Below are positions 39,737 through 48,602 of a DNA stretch of 64,000 nucleotides, piece by piece. Source of the stretch: JBAVVD01 sp049697115. GTDB taxonomy: Bacteria; Acidobacteriota; Aminicenantia; Aminicenantales; UBA4085. Made by a program: the position numbers and the translations under genes. The stretch lies in contig JBAVVD010000048.1 of NCBI GenBank assembly GCA_049697115.1, positions 1 to 64,000 of the forward strand, given 5' to 3'. The notes beneath the pieces are model-generated. The model had not been told where the DNA came from, made no database searches, and saw only the letters and a list, made by a program, of their open reading frames with translations. Position 1 is the first letter of the stretch; every line of letters starts with the position of its first letter.

Positions 39737-40249
39737 ATGACAATTCGCAAGGAATCATCAAAAGACATTGATGCCATTCACCGCCTCAATGAGCAGGCAT
39801 TCGGACAATCGCAGGAAGCCGACATTGTGGACAAACTCCGCAATCATTGCCGGGAAATTCTCTCGCTTGTTGCGCTTCAGGAAGACAAAATAGTCGGACA
39901 TATACTTTTCAGTCCGGCCGCTATTGAAGGGAATCACGGCATCATCAAAGGCATGGGCCTGGCTCCTATGGCCGTCATTCCGGAGCATCAACGTCAAGGG
40001 ATCGGCTCCGCACTGGTCAGAGAGGGAATTCAAATTTTAAAAGAATCGGAGTGTGCATTCATAATCGTGCTTGGCCATCCGGAATATTACCCTCGCTTTG
40101 GATTCAAACCGGCATCCAGATATGGAATCAAAAGTCAGTGGGACGGTGTGCCCGATGATGTGTTTATGATATCGTGGTTAAATGAATCAGCGGCCAAAGG
40201 TGTCTCGGGCGTCGCCAAATATAGAGAGGAATTTAATGACACAATGTAA
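39737..40249 (+). CDS. GNAT-family N-acetyltransferase
   Basis: 170 residues. The GNAT acetyl-CoA-binding motif A is clear: MGLAPMAVIPEHQRQGIGSALVREGI (Q/RxxGxG/A as QRQGIG), followed by IIVLGHPEYYPRFGFKPAS, the YYxRFGF segment typical of the YhbS-like group. The ATG at 39737 has AGGAGA 7 bases upstream and starts the domain; an upstream in-frame ATG at 39671 is less likely. Whether it belongs to the cassette island or to the chromosome is unclear. Substrate unknown. Confidence 0.87.
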   Translation: MTIRKESSKDIDAIHRLNEQAFGQSQEADIVDKLRNHCREILSLVALQEDKIVGHILFSPAAIEGNHGIIKGMGLAPMAVIPEHQRQGIGSALVREGIQILKESECAFIIVLGHPEYYPRFGFKPASRYGIKSQWDGVPDDVFMISWLNESAAKGVSGVAKYREEFNDTM

Positions 40250-40297
40250 ATGCACGACGAATCGCTCAAGAGAGATGCGCCAAAAAGCCGCGGCGAT

Positions 40298-40780
40298 CTA
40301 AGAAAACCGCCTTTCGTGCTTCAGTAGCCACTCTTTTTTGCCCAGTCCGCTCCCATAGCCCACCAGCGACCCGTCGGATCCGATGACCCGATGGCAGGGG
40401 ACGATGATCCCGATGGGATTGACATGGTTGGCGCCTCCCACCGCCCGCGCGGCTTTGGGTCTGCCGACGGCGCGGGCAATTTCACCATAGGAAGCCGTCC
40501 GGCCATAAGGGATTTTCATCAATTCTTTCCAGACCTTTTTCTGAAAATCCGTCCCTTCCAGAAGGAGCTTCACAGTGAATTTTTTCCTTTTCCCCTTGAA
40601 GTATTCATCGAGCTGCCGGATGCATTCCTTCAAGACGGGAGGCAGGCCTGTTTGAGACCGGCCGGCCTGAGGTTTTTTTTGTGTGAAACCCACAGAGAGG
40701 ATTGCCCTTTCTGTGCCCTCAATTTTGAGAACTCCGACTTTCGACATGTAGAAAGCTTTGTAATTTTTTTCCATAATCAC
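40298..40780 (-). CDS. ogt: Methylated-DNA-protein-cysteine methyltransferase
   Basis: 160 residues. It repairs O6-methylguanine by irreversible methyl transfer to the Cys of the active-site motif IVPCHRVIGSDGSLVGYGSG. The helix-turn-helix DNA-binding part is FQKKVWKELMKIPYGRTASYGEIA, with the Arg finger in ARAVGGANHVNP. No Ada-type N-terminal regulatory domain is present, so this is the Ogt/MGMT form. It is divergent from comEC. Confidence 0.95.
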   Translation of the reverse strand: MIMEKNYKAFYMSKVGVLKIEGTERAILSVGFTQKKPQAGRSQTGLPPVLKECIRQLDEYFKGKRKKFTVKLLLEGTDFQKKVWKELMKIPYGRTASYGEIARAVGRPKAARAVGGANHVNPIGIIVPCHRVIGSDGSLVGYGSGLGKKEWLLKHERRFS

Positions 40781-40851
40781 TCCCTTCCCAATCTAACAGA
40801 CTTCCTCTCGCTTATCAAGAAGAGGGATTCAAAATGGATTCAAGAGCACGC

Positions 40852-40880
40852 TTGAAAATGATTTCCCGTCGTCTTATGAT
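40852..40880 (+). promoter_or_regulatory. Promoter-like element before comEC
   Basis: TTGAAA at 40852-40857 and TATGAT at 40875-40880 with a 17-base spacer. Transcription would begin near 40886-40888, immediately before the ATG at 40889, which would make the message almost leaderless and argues against the TTG at 40880 as the start codon. Confidence 0.5.
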
Positions 40881-40888
40881 TGTGGCTC

Positions 40889-43291
40889 ATGCATTTTCCC
40901 TTCCTCTTTCTTTGTCTTTCTCTGATTGCGGGAATCTGGGGGGCCTCGGCATTTAATCTCTCCACTCCGGCCTCTCACATCGGACTGGCCGTCGGCCTGG
41001 CCCTGGCCTGGATTTTCTATCTTTATAAGAAGAACAGAGTCTGCTTCTTTTTTATTCTCCTCTCCACAGTATGCATCGGCGCCGGTCTCTTCTCCCATCA
41101 CAACAGGAAATACGAAGAAAATCCCTTGCACAGATGGCAGCAGCCGGGGTATGTCGATTTTACCGGCACGCTTGACCGTTCTCCCTCGCCTGGGCTGGAA
41201 AGAGATTTTTTATTCATAACGGTTGAAAAAATCGCTTTCCAGAACAGGGAACAGAATATCCGGGGCCGACTCCGCGTTTCAATCCCTCACTCCGCAGAAT
41301 ATGCCATGCCCCGGAACCTGTTTCCGGGAGACAAAATCAAAGTCTCGGCGCAGCTTCAGTCCTTTCAGAAATACAGAAACTTCCAGAAGCCATTTATGAT
41401 CAACTATCTCAAAAACCGGCGCATTCACAACCTGGCAGCCACAAAAAGCGGACTCCTCATCCACAAACTCAAGGAGGGAAAGAAATATTCTCCATTCCGG
41501 CTGATGGCGCAGCTCCGGTCCGGACTCCGGCAAAAAATCGAACAGCATTTTCCCTCACCGGATCAAAACTCCCTTTCTCCTGAAGGAGCGGTGCTGGAAG
41601 CCCTCGTCCTTGGAGAAAGAGGACGGATGAATCCCGCGACCACCCTCTCGCTCCAGAAAACAGGACTCTATCATCTTTTTGCCATCTCCGGCGCTCATAT
41701 CGGGATCATCTGTTTTCTCCTTTTCTCTCTCCTCAAATGGGGGAAAGTCCCCACGCGCTTCTCCTATGCGGTATTGATCATTTTCCTTGTCTTTTATGCC
41801 TTTCTTGTCGAGGGAAGGGCATCGGTGCTCCGGGCGACGATCATGGCCGTTCTCTTTTTTTTGGGGAAACTCTTCTGGAAGGATGTTCATCTCCTCAACA
41901 CGATCGCCATGAGCGCTTTTTTCCTGCTTCTGACCAATCCCTTCCAGCTCTTTGACCTCGGATTTCAATTGACTTTTATCGCCACCCTTTCCATTATTCT
42001 CTTCTTTCCGAAAGTCAACAGGCTTTTGCCCCGCCTTCCCCTCAGGCTCAGCGAAATTTTTGCCCTCTCTCTGACCGCCCAGGCCGGCGTCCTGCCCTTG
42101 ATTGCCGTCTCTTTCAACAGGATTGTTTTCTCCTCCCTGATCCTCAATTTCATGGCCATTCCACTGGTCGGACTGATCATGGCGGCCGGATATGTCTTCC
42201 TGCCATTGTCTTTTGTCATTCCGGCTCTGGCCAGGCCCCTGGCGGGCGGGATCGATTTTCTCATCCAAATTTTCATGAAATCCACGCAAATTCTAAATCC
42301 CATCGACTTTCTTTCCTACCGTATCCCAACGCCTCCGCCATGGATAGTCCTCGGCTACTTCGCCTTTCTTCTTCTGCTGCTCCTGCCCTTGAGGATCAAA
42401 AAGATGAAATGGCTCCTGGGCTTCGGCTTCGGAATCTTTTTCATCCTTTTAATCCTTCATCCCTTTCCTTCCGTATCTAAGGACCTCAAGATCACTTTCC
42501 TTGATGTCGGACAGGGAGACTCCATCCTTATCGAGTTCCCGGGAACACATAAAATGCTGATTGACGGAGGCGGCCTTCCCACCGGAACTTTTGACATCGG
42601 AGAAAATGTGGTCAGCCGTTTTCTCTGGAGAAAGGGCATAAAAAAGATCGATTATCTGGTCCTGACCCATTCCCACCCTGACCATCTCAATGGTCTGGTT
42701 GCCGTGGCCAGGAACTTTCGAGTCCGGGAGTTCTGGGAGGGCCCGAGTCCGTCAGATAACACAACATACGGCGCGCTTAAAAAGCAGTTGGATTCGGTTC
42801 TCCAGAAAAGAGTTAGCCGGGGATTCAGCCGCCGGGTCGGAGAAATTCAGATTGACGTCCTTTCACCCGAAAAAGAAGCTCCGTTCGCTTTTGTATTAGA
42901 GAACGATCTGTCCGTTGTGTTAAGGATCACTCACGGTCTGACCTTTTTCCTGCTCACCGGAGATATCGGCAGGGATGCAGAAAAGGAGATTCTAGACACA
43001 GGGGGCAGAGTCAGAAGCCAGGTTCTGAAGTCCTCCCACCATGGGAGCGACTCCTCAAGTTCCATGATCTTCCTTGAGTCTGTCGCTCCTCAGGTGGTGG
43101 TCGTCTCGGTCGGCAAGAAAAATCCCTACAATCTCCCCAGTCAGGAAGCTCTGGAGAGATATAGAGAGGTGGAAGCAAGGATTTTCCGTACGGACTTCCA
43201 CGGGGCCGTAGAAATTATCTCTGATGGCAGAGAAATCTCCGTTCGGACGGCTTCAGGGGAACTTCTGCCAGGTCTGCGGTCTGCGGATTGA
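40889..43291 (+). CDS. comEC: DNA-uptake channel protein ComEC/Rec2
   Basis: About 800 residues. ComEC passes single-stranded DNA across the inner membrane during natural transformation. Domains in order: N-terminal membrane pair with an OB-like DUF4131 region (about 1-220), the polytopic competence domain with FAISGAHIGIICFLL near residue 268, and a C-terminal metallo-beta-lactamase-like domain from about 530 (GQGDSILIEFP, THSHPDHLNGL with HxHxDH, LKSSHHGSDSSS). All three domains are complete. Together with the type IV pilus genes it supports natural competence. The ATG at 40889 and a TTG 9 bases earlier are both possible starts. Confidence 0.94.
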   Translation: MHFPFLFLCLSLIAGIWGASAFNLSTPASHIGLAVGLALAWIFYLYKKNRVCFFFILLSTVCIGAGLFSHHNRKYEENPLHRWQQPGYVDFTGTLDRSPSPGLERDFLFITVEKIAFQNREQNIRGRLRVSIPHSAEYAMPRNLFPGDKIKVSAQLQSFQKYRNFQKPFMINYLKNRRIHNLAATKSGLLIHKLKEGKKYSPFRLMAQLRSGLRQKIEQHFPSPDQNSLSPEGAVLEALVLGERGRMNPATTLSLQKTGLYHLFAISGAHIGIICFLLFSLLKWGKVPTRFSYAVLIIFLVFYAFLVEGRASVLRATIMAVLFFLGKLFWKDVHLLNTIAMSAFFLLLTNPFQLFDLGFQLTFIATLSIILFFPKVNRLLPRLPLRLSEIFALSLTAQAGVLPLIAVSFNRIVFSSLILNFMAIPLVGLIMAAGYVFLPLSFVIPALARPLAGGIDFLIQIFMKSTQILNPIDFLSYRIPTPPPWIVLGYFAFLLLLLLPLRIKKMKWLLGFGFGIFFILLILHPFPSVSKDLKITFLDVGQGDSILIEFPGTHKMLIDGGGLPTGTFDIGENVVSRFLWRKGIKKIDYLVLTHSHPDHLNGLVAVARNFRVREFWEGPSPSDNTTYGALKKQLDSVLQKRVSRGFSRRVGEIQIDVLSPEKEAPFAFVLENDLSVVLRITHGLTFFLLTGDIGRDAEKEILDTGGRVRSQVLKSSHHGSDSSSSMIFLESVAPQVVVVSVGKKNPYNLPSQEALERYREVEARIFRTDFHGAVEIISDGREISVRTASGELLPGLRSAD

Positions 43292-43324
43292 CACGAAAAG
43301 GAGCCTGGGTTATCATAACCCCAA

Positions 43325-43915
43325 ATGAAATTCCACAAAATCTGCGTTCTCCTGTCCCTTCTTCTCTTCTGCATATCTCTGGCCTTCACTCAGGATTTGG
43401 TGGAATTGGCAAAAAAGGAAAAGCAGCGGCGTGAAAGCCTGAAGGGAATGAGACGGATCATCGTCACCAATGCCGATCTGTTGAAGGTTAAAAAAAAGCC
43501 TGCACTCTCGACCCCCCCGCCTTCTGAGTCTGAAGAAGTCACAGAGTCTGAGTTACCTGAAGAAGAGGCGTCTGAAACAGAATCTGCCCCGGAGACGACG
43601 CTGGGAGCCCAACAGAATCGGGAACTTCAAATCGCCGCCCAGAAAAAACTTGAAGAAACGAAAGCGGAATATGAAGAAATATGGAAAAAAGCCACGGAAT
43701 ACAGAGAATTGCTGGGATTGAAAATGAATGCCCTCTGGCAGGAATTCTACAGCATGGATGACATGACTCCCCGCGATCTAATCCAGAGGGCCATCAGCGA
43801 TACCTATCTCAAACTCCAGGGGGCCCAAAATGAGGAAGCTCGGGCCAAAGAGGAATATGAGAGGTTTGTGGCTCAGGCGGAGAAAGAAAAAACCACTTCG
43901 ATCTGGTTCCGATAA
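43325..43915 (+). CDS. Hypothetical secreted coiled-coil protein
   Basis: 196 residues. A signal peptide (about 1-22, cleaved after SLAFTQ-type sequence) is followed by a short basic region with ELAKKEKQRRESLKGMRR, an acidic Ser/Glu/Pro-rich linker (about 60-95) and a long helical coiled coil (QIAAQKKLEETKAEYEEIW onward). I do not recognise the family. It lies 33 bases after comEC in the same direction and converges on the lipoprotein gene. A periplasmic structural role is plausible. Confidence 0.62.
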   Translation: MKFHKICVLLSLLLFCISLAFTQDLVELAKKEKQRRESLKGMRRIIVTNADLLKVKKKPALSTPPPSESEEVTESELPEEEASETESAPETTLGAQQNRELQIAAQKKLEETKAEYEEIWKKATEYRELLGLKMNALWQEFYSMDDMTPRDLIQRAISDTYLKLQGAQNEEARAKEEYERFVAQAEKEKTTSIWFR

Positions 43916-43932
43916 ATCAAAATTCCTATCGC

Positions 43933-44799
43933 CTACCTGAAATAGATAAAAGAAATCTGAACCCCCAATTCCCTTTCATCCTTGGAATTGGAAATCACCT
44001 TGGCGGGCACAAAGGTCTTATCCGTCACCACAGCCAGATAGAATTCATACTTATCCCCGAGCGTTTCTTTCTTGATCTTGTAGGACTTCTCGAAAAACCC
44101 GTCGGTGGCGATAAATTCGTCTAAAGTCAGCCCGTTGATCTGAAAAATAATCTTCTGGTCTTTGACGGCGTCTATGTTGGTCCCTCCCTTGATGACCAAC
44201 AGGGCATCCTGACCAGGATTATCAATCACGCATCGGGCTTCTCTGCCGGTCCATCGCCATTGTTTCAGAATGGAATTCTGGTCCACTTCAAGGTCGTACC
44301 AGCCGCTCTCGTAAATGATTTCAGGCGTTCCGATAGGAGGAGGGACAACCTTTAATTTTTTAGACAGCACCTCAAGCTGGGATTTTCCGCTCCGGTCATA
44401 GGCATTGTACAATCCGACAGACAGTCTCAGCGTCTCCTCTCCCTTGAATTGAGGGTCAAACTCATCAATAAAGGTGGGGATGAATATTCTCCGCTTGTAG
44501 GTATATTCCTTTCCTTTCTCCCATTTGGAGGTCGGAACTTCAGGCGCATGATCGTCCTGGATAAGGAGATTGGTTTTGTGCCAGAAATGCACAAAGATAT
44601 TGTAGTCCCGGGTTAAGTTCTCAAAGTCACCGGCAATCTTCCAGGTGTATTCAACATCCGTGATCAGGTAATCGGTCAGCGTGGGCTCAGAAAAATTTAC
44701 CGAAAGATCGACCCCCTTGACTTGAGTTTTTTTCTGGCAGCCACACAGGATTAAAGAAATGGCCAGTATAAACAATAATGGGTACAGCTCTTTTTTCAT
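43933..44799 (-). CDS. Hypothetical lipoprotein
   Basis: 288 residues. The lipoprotein signal ends in LILCGC with Cys21 as the likely lipid anchor. The mature protein is rich in beta strands (VEYTWKIAGDFENLTRDYNI, TYKRRIFIPTFIDEF, LSVGLYNAYDRSGK), suggesting Ig-like or beta-sandwich domains of the kind found in cell-surface proteins; no named family recognised. The gene stands alone on the minus strand between the convergent coiled-coil gene and the divergent lpxK. Confidence 0.65.
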   Translation of the reverse strand: MKKELYPLLFILAISLILCGCQKKTQVKGVDLSVNFSEPTLTDYLITDVEYTWKIAGDFENLTRDYNIFVHFWHKTNLLIQDDHAPEVPTSKWEKGKEYTYKRRIFIPTFIDEFDPQFKGEETLRLSVGLYNAYDRSGKSQLEVLSKKLKVVPPPIGTPEIIYESGWYDLEVDQNSILKQWRWTGREARCVIDNPGQDALLVIKGGTNIDAVKDQKIIFQINGLTLDEFIATDGFFEKSYKIKKETLGDKYEFYLAVVTDKTFVPAKVISNSKDERELGVQISFIYFR

Positions 44800-44943
44800 A
44801 TTCGGTCTCCTCCTTCATAAATCGAACACGGCGTATTATAAAAAATAACAGCTTCGATGTAAAGATCGAAGCCCAATCTCATCAATCTCGGAAATAAAAA
44901 TGCGTACGGACAAAATGTGTGGATTGAAAGAGGAAATTGAATA

Positions 44944-45969
44944 TTGTATAGTTTCCAGAGGATGAAATTCCTCATCATCGTCTTTTCCCTTTTCTCACGT
45001 GCGGTTTGCCGCTTCAAAAATTTTCTGTATGATCGGCATGTCATCGAGCCTCAGAAGCCACCGCTCCCTGTGATCAGCGTGGGAAACATCACATTCGGAG
45101 GCTCTGAAAAAACTCCGCTCGCCATGGAACTGATCCACTTTCTTTTAAACCAGGATTTCAAACCCGCCTTCATATCACGTGGGTATCGAGGAAAATGGGA
45201 AAAGGACGGAGGGATTCTTTCGGACGGAAAGAATATTCTGGGAACATGGACAGACTCCGGAGACGAACCGTATATGGTCGCCAGAAACTTTCCTCAGGCC
45301 GGCGTTTTTATCGGAAAGCGGCGGATTCTTTCCTGCCAGAAGGCCAAAGACCTGGGTTTTAATATTGCGGTTCTGGACGACGGACTCCAGCACCGCCGCC
45401 TGGATCGCGATCTGGAGATTGTTCTCCATAATCCGCGGGAAAAATGGGCTCTCCGTGAAGGCCCTTCAGCCCTTAAAAGGGCGGACATTCTACTTCTAGA
45501 TGGAGGAGAGCCGACATCCGGGAAATTGCGCCGGAAGATTCCTTCGGGCGTTCCCCTCATGGAATATCGCGTCACGGCCAAGCGCCTCAGGCGCCTGGAA
45601 AATGAAGAACCGGCCCCTCTCCAAGACTTCAGACAGAAAAGAGTCCTTGCCTTCTGCGGCATAGCCAGGCCGGAGCGTTTCTTTTCTCTTCTAAAAAAAG
45701 AAGGCCTGGAACCTGTCTTTCACACCAAGTTTCCGGATCACTATCCGTATTCCCGACGGTCTTTGAAAAAGATTGCGAAAAAATGCAAAGATCTTCAAAT
45801 AGAGGCCGCCGTAACCACAGAGAAAGACGCCGTCCGGCTTCTGGACCGACTTGACCTTCTGAAAGATATTCCCGTTTACTATCTGAAAATCGGGCTTGAA
45901 CTGGAAAAGTCCTTTACCGATAAAATCCTGTTATTTCTCCAGGCTCAGCCACGGAAAGAGAAAAAATGA
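44944..45969 (+). CDS. lpxK: Tetraacyldisaccharide 4'-kinase LpxK
   Basis: 341 residues. LpxK adds the 4'-phosphate to the lipid A precursor at the inner membrane. Family features: N-terminal membrane segment, VISVGNITFGGSEKTPLAMEL (P-loop region), AFISRGYRG, DEPYMVAR, DDGLQHRRLDRDLEI, GPSALKRAD and FPDHYPYSRRSL. The P-loop is odd: the usual GGTGKTP or GGNGKTP reads GGSEKTP, with Glu in place of the Gly before the catalytic Lys. Other active-site motifs are intact. The TTG at 44944 has AAGAGGA about 9 bases upstream; the ATG at 44962 is the alternative. Confidence 0.92.
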   Translation: MYSFQRMKFLIIVFSLFSRAVCRFKNFLYDRHVIEPQKPPLPVISVGNITFGGSEKTPLAMELIHFLLNQDFKPAFISRGYRGKWEKDGGILSDGKNILGTWTDSGDEPYMVARNFPQAGVFIGKRRILSCQKAKDLGFNIAVLDDGLQHRRLDRDLEIVLHNPREKWALREGPSALKRADILLLDGGEPTSGKLRRKIPSGVPLMEYRVTAKRLRRLENEEPAPLQDFRQKRVLAFCGIARPERFFSLLKKEGLEPVFHTKFPDHYPYSRRSLKKIAKKCKDLQIEAAVTTEKDAVRLLDRLDLLKDIPVYYLKIGLELEKSFTDKILLFLQAQPRKEKK

Positions 45970-46868
45970 CGAATCCGGCCGTCTTTGTGGAATTTATTAT
46001 CTATAAAATCCTCAGCGCGCTGTTTTTCTTCATTCCCCGGCCGCTCTGCCTCCTCATTGGCAGGCAATCCGGCCTTCTTCTGTATTATCTGGATAGGAAA
46101 CACCGCCGGATCGCCCTCTCAAACCTGAAGATGGCTTTCTTTCGGGAATTTCCCGAATCCCGATGGATCACAATCGCGAAGAATTCTTTCGCCCACTTCG
46201 GCGAGATGACGGCCGACATCCTCAAACTCTCGCACTTTTCCCCCGAGCGGATCCAAAAGCTCATCTCCATTGAAGGCCAAGAGCACCTGCATCAGGCCCT
46301 GGAAGACGGAAAAGGCGCTCTCCTTTTTTCCGCCCATATCGGGAACTGGGAAGTCGGGTCTGCGGGAGTCTCACGAATAGCTCCTTTACGCGTTGTGGTC
46401 CGCGCCCTCGATAATCCGCTTCTGGAGAAAGAACTTGTCCGGATCCGGGCGAAGTTCGGCGCCCGCGTCGTCTATAAACAGGAGGCCGCCCGAAAAGTGC
46501 TTTCCTCACTTCGACGTAATGAAGCCGTTGCCATCCTTATCGACCAGAATGTCCTGCGAAGCCAGGCTGTTTTTGTTGATTTCTTTGGAGCGCCGGCAGC
46601 GACAACTCCTTCTCTGGCCGCCTTTTCCATTAAGACGGGAGTGCCGGTCCTTCCCACGTTTTGCTATCCCTTACCCGGCGGCTTCTTTCGGCTTAAGGTT
46701 ATGGCGCCTGTGCGCACCGACCTGGAAGGCCCGAATGAGCGGGATGTGTTGAAAATCACCCAAATATGCACTAAGATTATTGAGAATGAAATCCGGCAAA
46801 ATCCCAGCCAATGGCTCTGGGTCCATCAAAGATGGAAAACAAGGCCATTCCAACGCCAAAGGGAGTGA
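45966..46868 (+). CDS. Lipid A biosynthesis acyltransferase (LpxL/HtrB family)
   Basis: 300 residues. These inner-membrane enzymes add secondary acyl chains to Kdo-lipid A from acyl-ACP. The catalytic Hx4E motif is HIGNWE near residue 123, after a single N-terminal membrane segment; IDQN near residue 190 and PVLPTFCYPLPGG near residue 220 are also typical, as is the closing QWLWVHQRWKTRP. It starts in the lpxK stop (ATGA), an lpxK-lpxL operon. Chain specificity (LpxL or LpxM) cannot be told from sequence. Confidence 0.92.
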   Translation: MTNPAVFVEFIIYKILSALFFFIPRPLCLLIGRQSGLLLYYLDRKHRRIALSNLKMAFFREFPESRWITIAKNSFAHFGEMTADILKLSHFSPERIQKLISIEGQEHLHQALEDGKGALLFSAHIGNWEVGSAGVSRIAPLRVVVRALDNPLLEKELVRIRAKFGARVVYKQEAARKVLSSLRRNEAVAILIDQNVLRSQAVFVDFFGAPAATTPSLAAFSIKTGVPVLPTFCYPLPGGFFRLKVMAPVRTDLEGPNERDVLKITQICTKIIENEIRQNPSQWLWVHQRWKTRPFQRQRE

Positions 46869-46875
46869 ACAGAAT

Positions 46876-47619
46876 TTGAGATCATACAATCGCAAGCCCA
46901 ATGAAATGCGGCCTGTTACAGTCCTCCTCGACTACCTGGACTTCGCCGACAGCTCGGCCTACATCGAGGTCGGAAAAACGCGTGTGGTCGTGGCCGCCAC
47001 AATCGATGAAAAGGTCCCGCCCTTTCTCAAGAATACGGGCTCCGGGTGGATCACGGCCGAGTACTCCATGCTCCCCCGCTCCACAGAAAAAAGAAATATC
47101 CGGGAAAGAATTCAGGGCCATCCTTCAGGGAGAAGCCAGGAAATACAGCGTCTCATTGGGCGGGCGCTTCGGGCCGTCACTGACCTCAGGCTCCTTGGGG
47201 AAAGGACGGTCATTCTGGATTGTGACGTCATCCAGGCCGACGGCGGAACACGGACAGCCTCCATCAACGCGGCCTGCGTGGCGTTCGCTCTGGCCTTAAA
47301 AAAAATGATGGATGAAAAAATGATCGCGCATATGCCGCTTCGGCATTTAGTCGCCGGAATCAGTGTGGGCATCGTGAAGGGGAAATATCTTCTGGATCTG
47401 GATTACAAAGAAGATTCTTCAGCCGAAATCGACATGAATATCGTCCAGACGGACCGCGGACAGCTCGTCGAAGTCCAGGCATCGGCGGAAAAAGAACCTT
47501 TTTCCAGAAATTCCCTTGCCGCTCTACTGCGTCTGGCGGATATGGGGATTTCGGAAATCATCCAAATCCAGAAAGAGATATTGAAAAAAAAGAGCCTCCT
47601 TTTTATGGCCTATGGATAA
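46876..47619 (+). CDS. rph: Ribonuclease PH
   Basis: 247 residues, a phosphorolytic 3'-5' exoribonuclease that trims tRNA precursors. The TTG at 46876 was chosen: it follows the acyltransferase stop by 7 bases, has AAGGGAG about 11 bases upstream, and gives RSYNRKPNEMRPVTV, the RNase PH N terminus. A longer in-frame ORF from 46780 would overlap the previous gene by 89 bases. Motifs: EYSMLPRSTEKR, GRSQEIQRLIGRALRAV, DCDVIQADGGTRTASI and DLDYKEDSSAEIDMNIV. Confidence 0.95.
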   Translation: MRSYNRKPNEMRPVTVLLDYLDFADSSAYIEVGKTRVVVAATIDEKVPPFLKNTGSGWITAEYSMLPRSTEKRNIRERIQGHPSGRSQEIQRLIGRALRAVTDLRLLGERTVILDCDVIQADGGTRTASINAACVAFALALKKMMDEKMIAHMPLRHLVAGISVGIVKGKYLLDLDYKEDSSAEIDMNIVQTDRGQLVEVQASAEKEPFSRNSLAALLRLADMGISEIIQIQKEILKKKSLLFMAYG

Positions 47620-47643
47620 TACTTCCATCCAGGAGAAAGTGGC

Positions 47644-48585
47644 ATGAACAGGATTTTGGTAACCGGCGGAGCCGGTTTTTTAGGCAGCCATCTCTGTGAA
47701 TATCTTTTGGGAAAGGGCTCGGATGTCATCTGTATGGACAATTTTTTTTCCGGCCATAAGGATAATATCCGCCCTCTTCTCTCCCATCCTTATTTTGAAC
47801 TCATTCGACATGACGTCATCCACTCCTTCTTTGTGGAAGTCGATAGAATTTATCATCTGGCCTGTCCGGCCTCGCCGATCCACTACCAATATAACTCCAT
47901 CAAGACGGTCAAAACGAACGTTATGGGAACCATCAACATGCTCGGCCTGGCCAAGAGAATCAAGTGCCGGATTTTACTGGCCTCCTCTTCTGAGATTTAT
48001 GGGGATGCCCAGGTCCATCCCCAGCCGGAGAGTTACTGGGGAAACGTCAATCCCATCGGGATCAGAAGCTGCTATGATGAAGGAAAACGCGTAGCCGAAA
48101 CATTGATGATGGATTACCATCGTCAGAATAAAGTGGATATTAAAATTGTCAGAATTTTCAATACTTATGGTCCCCGCATGGCCATTGACGACGGCCGGGT
48201 AGTCAGTAATTTCATCGTCCAGGCCCTGAGAGGGGCCCCTCTGACCGTCTATGGGGACGGCCGCCAGACCCGCTCATTCTGCTACGTGACTGACCTCGTC
48301 CAGGGGCTTGTCCGGATGATGGAATCCAAAGATTTCACAGGGCCGGTCAACCTGGGAAACCCGACGGAGTTCACCATCGCTGAGCTGGCGGAAACGGTTT
48401 TAAAACTCACCGGCAGCTCTTCCAAAATCGTTCATAAACCCCTGCCCCAGGACGACCCTGCCCGGCGCCGCCCGGATATTGCCTTAGCTAAAGGAACGCT
48501 CGGCTGGGAGCCAAAAATTTCTTTAGAGGAAGGATTGGTCCATGCCATCGAATATTTCAAAGCCAAACTCGGTACCAATAAATAA
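47644..48585 (+). CDS. UDP-glucuronate decarboxylase-like NAD-dependent epimerase
   Basis: 313 residues of the extended short-chain dehydrogenase family. NAD-binding GGAGFLGSHL at residues 8-17, substrate region HLACPASPIHYQYNSIKT, SSSEIYGD, active-site CYDEGKR (Tyr-x3-Lys), RIFNTYGPRM, and the C-terminal DGRQTRSFCYVTDLVQGL. The PASPIHYQ and GIRSCYDEGKR stretches fit UDP-xylose synthase (UDP-glucuronate decarboxylase) best, giving UDP-xylose for glycans. It lies 25 bases after rph and 18 bases before a GT2 gene, which suggests a short polysaccharide set. Confidence 0.88.
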   Translation: MNRILVTGGAGFLGSHLCEYLLGKGSDVICMDNFFSGHKDNIRPLLSHPYFELIRHDVIHSFFVEVDRIYHLACPASPIHYQYNSIKTVKTNVMGTINMLGLAKRIKCRILLASSSEIYGDAQVHPQPESYWGNVNPIGIRSCYDEGKRVAETLMMDYHRQNKVDIKIVRIFNTYGPRMAIDDGRVVSNFIVQALRGAPLTVYGDGRQTRSFCYVTDLVQGLVRMMESKDFTGPVNLGNPTEFTIAELAETVLKLTGSSSKIVHKPLPQDDPARRRPDIALAKGTLGWEPKISLEEGLVHAIEYFKAKLGTNK

Positions 48586-48602
48586 AATCAAAGGACACGG
48601 AT

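Noticed and set aside
40880..40888. TTG at 40880 as the comEC start
   Set aside because: No ribosome-binding site, and the promoter-like element overlaps this codon; the ATG at 40889 is preferred, though not certain.
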